DNA from: UBA2040 sp965660955
Lineage (GTDB): Bacteria; Bacteroidota; Bacteroidia; Flavobacteriales_D; Crocinitomicaceae
DNA length: 9,017 nt
Direction: 5' to 3'
NCBI GenBank assembly: GCA_965660955.1
Contig: CBFIBY010000112.1
Location: 1 to 9,017, forward strand
Shown piece by piece: positions 7,572-9,017 of the stretch; positions within the stretch are counted from its first letter, which is position 1, and every line of letters begins with the position of its first letter. The notes beneath the pieces were generated by a model. That model ran no database searches. It saw only the letters and a list, made by a program, of their open reading frames with translations, and was not told the origin of the DNA. Both the position numbers and the translations under genes were made by a program.

Positions 7572-8152
7572 AACTGATATTTTCCACGCACAACCAGAAC
7601 AAAGCCAAAGAGATAGCGGCTCAACTTCCGTCTGAAATAAAACTCGTCACTTTGGATGATCTGGGATGGCATAAAGAAATTCCAGAAACGGGTTTAACTT
7701 TGGAAGAAAACGCACGAATTAAGTCTGAATTTGTTGTCAACCAGTTCAAAATGAACTGCTTTTCTGACGATACTGGTTTAGAAATCGAAGCATTGAATGG
7801 TGAACCAGGAGTTTATTCGGCTCGATACGCCGGAGAAGATAAAAAAAGTGAATCCAATATGGATCTTGTTTTGAAAAAACTAAAAGGGAAAACAAACCGA
7901 AATGCACAATTCAAAACTATCATCTCACTTTATTGGAACGGAGAGTTTCATGAATTTGAAGGGGTCGTCAAAGGTGAAATAACACTGAAACGATCCGGGA
8001 ATAAAGGCTTTGGGTACGACCCTATCTTTCAACCTAATGAAGCTGATTATACGTTTGCAGAAATGGATTTAGCGGAAAAAAGTAAAATTTCTCATCGTGG
8101 ACGCGCAATTGCCAAAATGTTGGATTTTCTTCAAGAGAATATGCCTATATAG
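7568..8152 (+). CDS. rdgB: RdgB/HAM1 non-canonical purine NTP pyrophosphatase (XTP/dITP diphosphatase)
   Basis: A 194-aa cytoplasmic, Mg-dependent homodimeric enzyme by family. It cleaves ITP, dITP and XTP to the monophosphate and pyrophosphate, keeping deaminated purines out of DNA and RNA. The family signature is complete: STHNQNK (6-12) at the N-terminus binds the triphosphate; LTLEENARIK (43-52); SDDTGLEIEALNG (66-78) holds the acidic metal-binding and catalytic pair D67/D68; GVYSARYAG (81-89); GFGYDPIF (147-154) forms the base pocket; and SHRGRA (175-180) closes the C-terminus. Length is normal for the family (about 190-200 aa). The start ATG at 7568 overlaps the stop TGA of the upstream glycosyltransferase by 4 nt, so it is almost surely co-transcribed and coupled. 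A functional tie to glycan synthesis is not implied by the family; it may simply be carried along. It is followed by a 75-nt gap with a new promoter. Confidence 0.97.
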   Translation: MKLIFSTHNQNKAKEIAAQLPSEIKLVTLDDLGWHKEIPETGLTLEENARIKSEFVVNQFKMNCFSDDTGLEIEALNGEPGVYSARYAGEDKKSESNMDLVLKKLKGKTNRNAQFKTIISLYWNGEFHEFEGVVKGEITLKRSGNKGFGYDPIFQPNEADYTFAEMDLAEKSKISHRGRAIAKMLDFLQENMPI

Positions 8153-8153
8153 C

Positions 8154-8184
8154 TTGATTAAATCTCCTTGTTTACGTACTTTTG
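8154..8184 (+). promoter_or_regulatory. Bacteroidota-type promoter for the isocitrate dehydrogenase gene
   Basis: TTG at 8154-8156 and TACTTTTG at 8177-8184, separated by 20 nt, match the -33 and -7 elements (TTG, TAnnTTTG) of the primary sigma factor in Bacteroidota, with every defined base of the -7 element present. The TTG lies 2 nt after the rdgB stop. Transcription would be expected to start near 8190, leaving a leader of roughly 35-40 nt before the ATG at 8228. This indicates that the dehydrogenase is transcribed independently of the glycan operon. Confidence 0.75.
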
Positions 8185-8190
8185 CAGACG

Positions 8191-8224
8191 AAAACACGGG
8201 GTATTCTTTTAATCAAAAACACGG
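8191..8224 (+). repeat. 9-nt direct repeat in the icd leader
   Basis: AAAACACGG occurs at 8191-8199 and again at 8216-8224, 25 nt apart start to start. The first copy sits at the expected transcription start and the second ends 3 nt before the start codon. It could be a regulator-binding pair or a leader element acting on translation, but a two-copy 9-mer may be chance. No Shine-Dalgarno is present in this leader. Confidence 0.45.
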
Positions 8225-8227
8225 CAA

Positions 8228-9017
8228 ATGTCTACAAAATCTAAAATCATTTACACCATTACAGACGAAGCACCTGCTTTGGCAACTCAATCATTTCTTC
8301 CTATTGTTCAAGCTTTTGCGGGGACAGCTGGAGTGGGTTTAGAAACAAGAGACATTTCATTAGCCGCTCGTGTGCTGGCTACCTTTCCTGATTATTTGAC
8401 GGACGAGCAAAAGATGAGCGATGATTTAGCGATTCTCGGAGCTTTGGCAAAAACACCAGAAGCCAACATCATCAAATTACCTAATATTAGTGCTTCCGTA
8501 CCTCAGTTGAAAGAAGTGATTGAAGAATTACAAGCCCAAGGATTTGCAATTCCAGATTACCCTGAAGTTGCGGAAAGCGATAAAGACAAAGAAATTTTAC
8601 AACGCTACGGTAAAGTCAAAGGGAGTGCTGTTAATCCTGTTCTCCGTGAAGGAAATTCGGATCGTCGTGCTCCACTATCTGTTAAGAATTATGCCAAAAA
8701 GAATCCACATTCCATGGGTGCGTGGAGTAGCGATTCTAAAACGCATGTAGCTACAATGAACGGTGGTGATTTCAGATCAAATGAAAAATCCGTTACCATT
8801 AACGGAGCGACAACAGCGAAAATTGAATTTACATCGAACAGCGGATCAAAAACTGTATTAAAAGATAATTTGGCCTTATTGGATGGTGAAATCATCGATG
8901 CTACAGCCATGAATAAAAAAGCATTGCTGACCTTTCTAGATGAACAAATTCAAGATGCGAAAGACAAAGGAGTTTTATTTTCTTTACACATGAAAGCAAC
9001 GATGATGAAGGTGTCTG
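8228..9017 (+). CDS. icd: Monomeric NADP-dependent isocitrate dehydrogenase, N-terminal part, cut by window edge
   Basis: Encodes the first 263 residues of a TCA-cycle enzyme that oxidatively decarboxylates isocitrate to 2-oxoglutarate with NADP+ and Mg2+ or Mn2+ in the cytoplasm. This is the large single-chain type (about 740 aa, Idh2/IDH-II), not the dimeric icd type: see MSTKSKIIYTITDEAPALAT, LPNISASVPQL (84-94), KGSAVNPVLREGNSDRRAP (131-149), KNPHSMGAWSSDSKTHV (158-174) and SLHMKATMMKVS (252-263). S133, R140, R146 and K256 fall where the known isocitrate-binding Ser, two Arg and Lys lie in the Azotobacter enzyme, one position offset. The frame is open to the last base and no defect is seen; the remaining two thirds lie beyond 9017. 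Start ATG 8228 fits the family N-terminus and follows an A-rich leader. It has its own promoter and is not functionally part of the glycan locus. The symbol icd is used loosely; idh is also used for this type. Confidence 0.95.
   Translation, partial: MSTKSKIIYTITDEAPALATQSFLPIVQAFAGTAGVGLETRDISLAARVLATFPDYLTDEQKMSDDLAILGALAKTPEANIIKLPNISASVPQLKEVIEELQAQGFAIPDYPEVAESDKDKEILQRYGKVKGSAVNPVLREGNSDRRAPLSVKNYAKKNPHSMGAWSSDSKTHVATMNGGDFRSNEKSVTINGATTAKIEFTSNSGSKTVLKDNLALLDGEIIDATAMNKKALLTFLDEQIQDAKDKGVLFSLHMKATMMKVS

Noticed and set aside
8127..8160. Possible terminator hairpin after rdgB (TCAAG ... CTTGA)
   Set aside because: The stem is only about 5 bp with a loop of some 17 nt, has no U-tract and overlaps the promoter -33 element.
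8097..8342. 81-codon + strand frame bridging rdgB and icd
   Set aside because: It runs across the end of rdgB, the promoter and the start of icd, both of which have full family motifs in other frames.

Overview
The window is AT-rich bacterial DNA with all genes on the + strand and almost no intergenic space. It looks like a member of the Bacteroidota, possibly Flavobacteriales. The start codons lack clear Shine-Dalgarno sequences and sit behind A-rich leaders. The one clear promoter (8154-8184) fits the TTG-N20-TAnnTTTG form used by that phylum's primary sigma factor. The phylum is an inference from these signals; no marker gene in the window fixes the lineage.

Bases 1-7571 are part of a cell-surface polysaccharide (O-antigen, capsule or exopolysaccharide) assembly locus. 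In order it holds: a GT4-type glycosyltransferase cut by the left window edge; a class I SAM methyltransferase with an N-terminal four-cysteine zinc-ribbon-like knuckle; a second GT4-like glycosyltransferase; a full-length AsnB-type glutamine amidotransferase; and two further GT4-like glycosyltransferases. The likely job is stepwise addition of sugars to a lipid-linked glycan at the inner membrane, with methylation and possibly amidation of the chain. No flippase, polymerase, initiating transferase or nucleotide-sugar enzyme is visible, so those steps must be encoded elsewhere.

The genes are packed tightly. Gaps are 2-8 nt between the first three, and there is a 52-nt gap with a possible internal promoter before asnB. 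Two 13-nt overlaps of nearly the same sequence follow (asnB/GT and GT/GT), then a 4-nt ATGA overlap into rdgB. Transcription and translation are therefore probably coupled from asnB to rdgB.

Bases 7568-8152 encode RdgB/HAM1, the house-cleaning pyrophosphatase that removes ITP, XTP and their deoxy forms. It rides at the end of the glycan operon. A 75-nt gap then carries a strong promoter match and a 9-nt direct repeat. From 8228 to the right edge runs the N-terminal third of a monomeric NADP-dependent isocitrate dehydrogenase, a separate central-metabolism transcription unit.

I found no RNA gene, mobile element, CRISPR array or convincing terminator. Nothing here clearly amounts to an undescribed system. 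The most unusual points are the amidotransferase inside a glycosyltransferase operon, the two matching gene junctions, and the coupling of rdgB to a glycosyltransferase.
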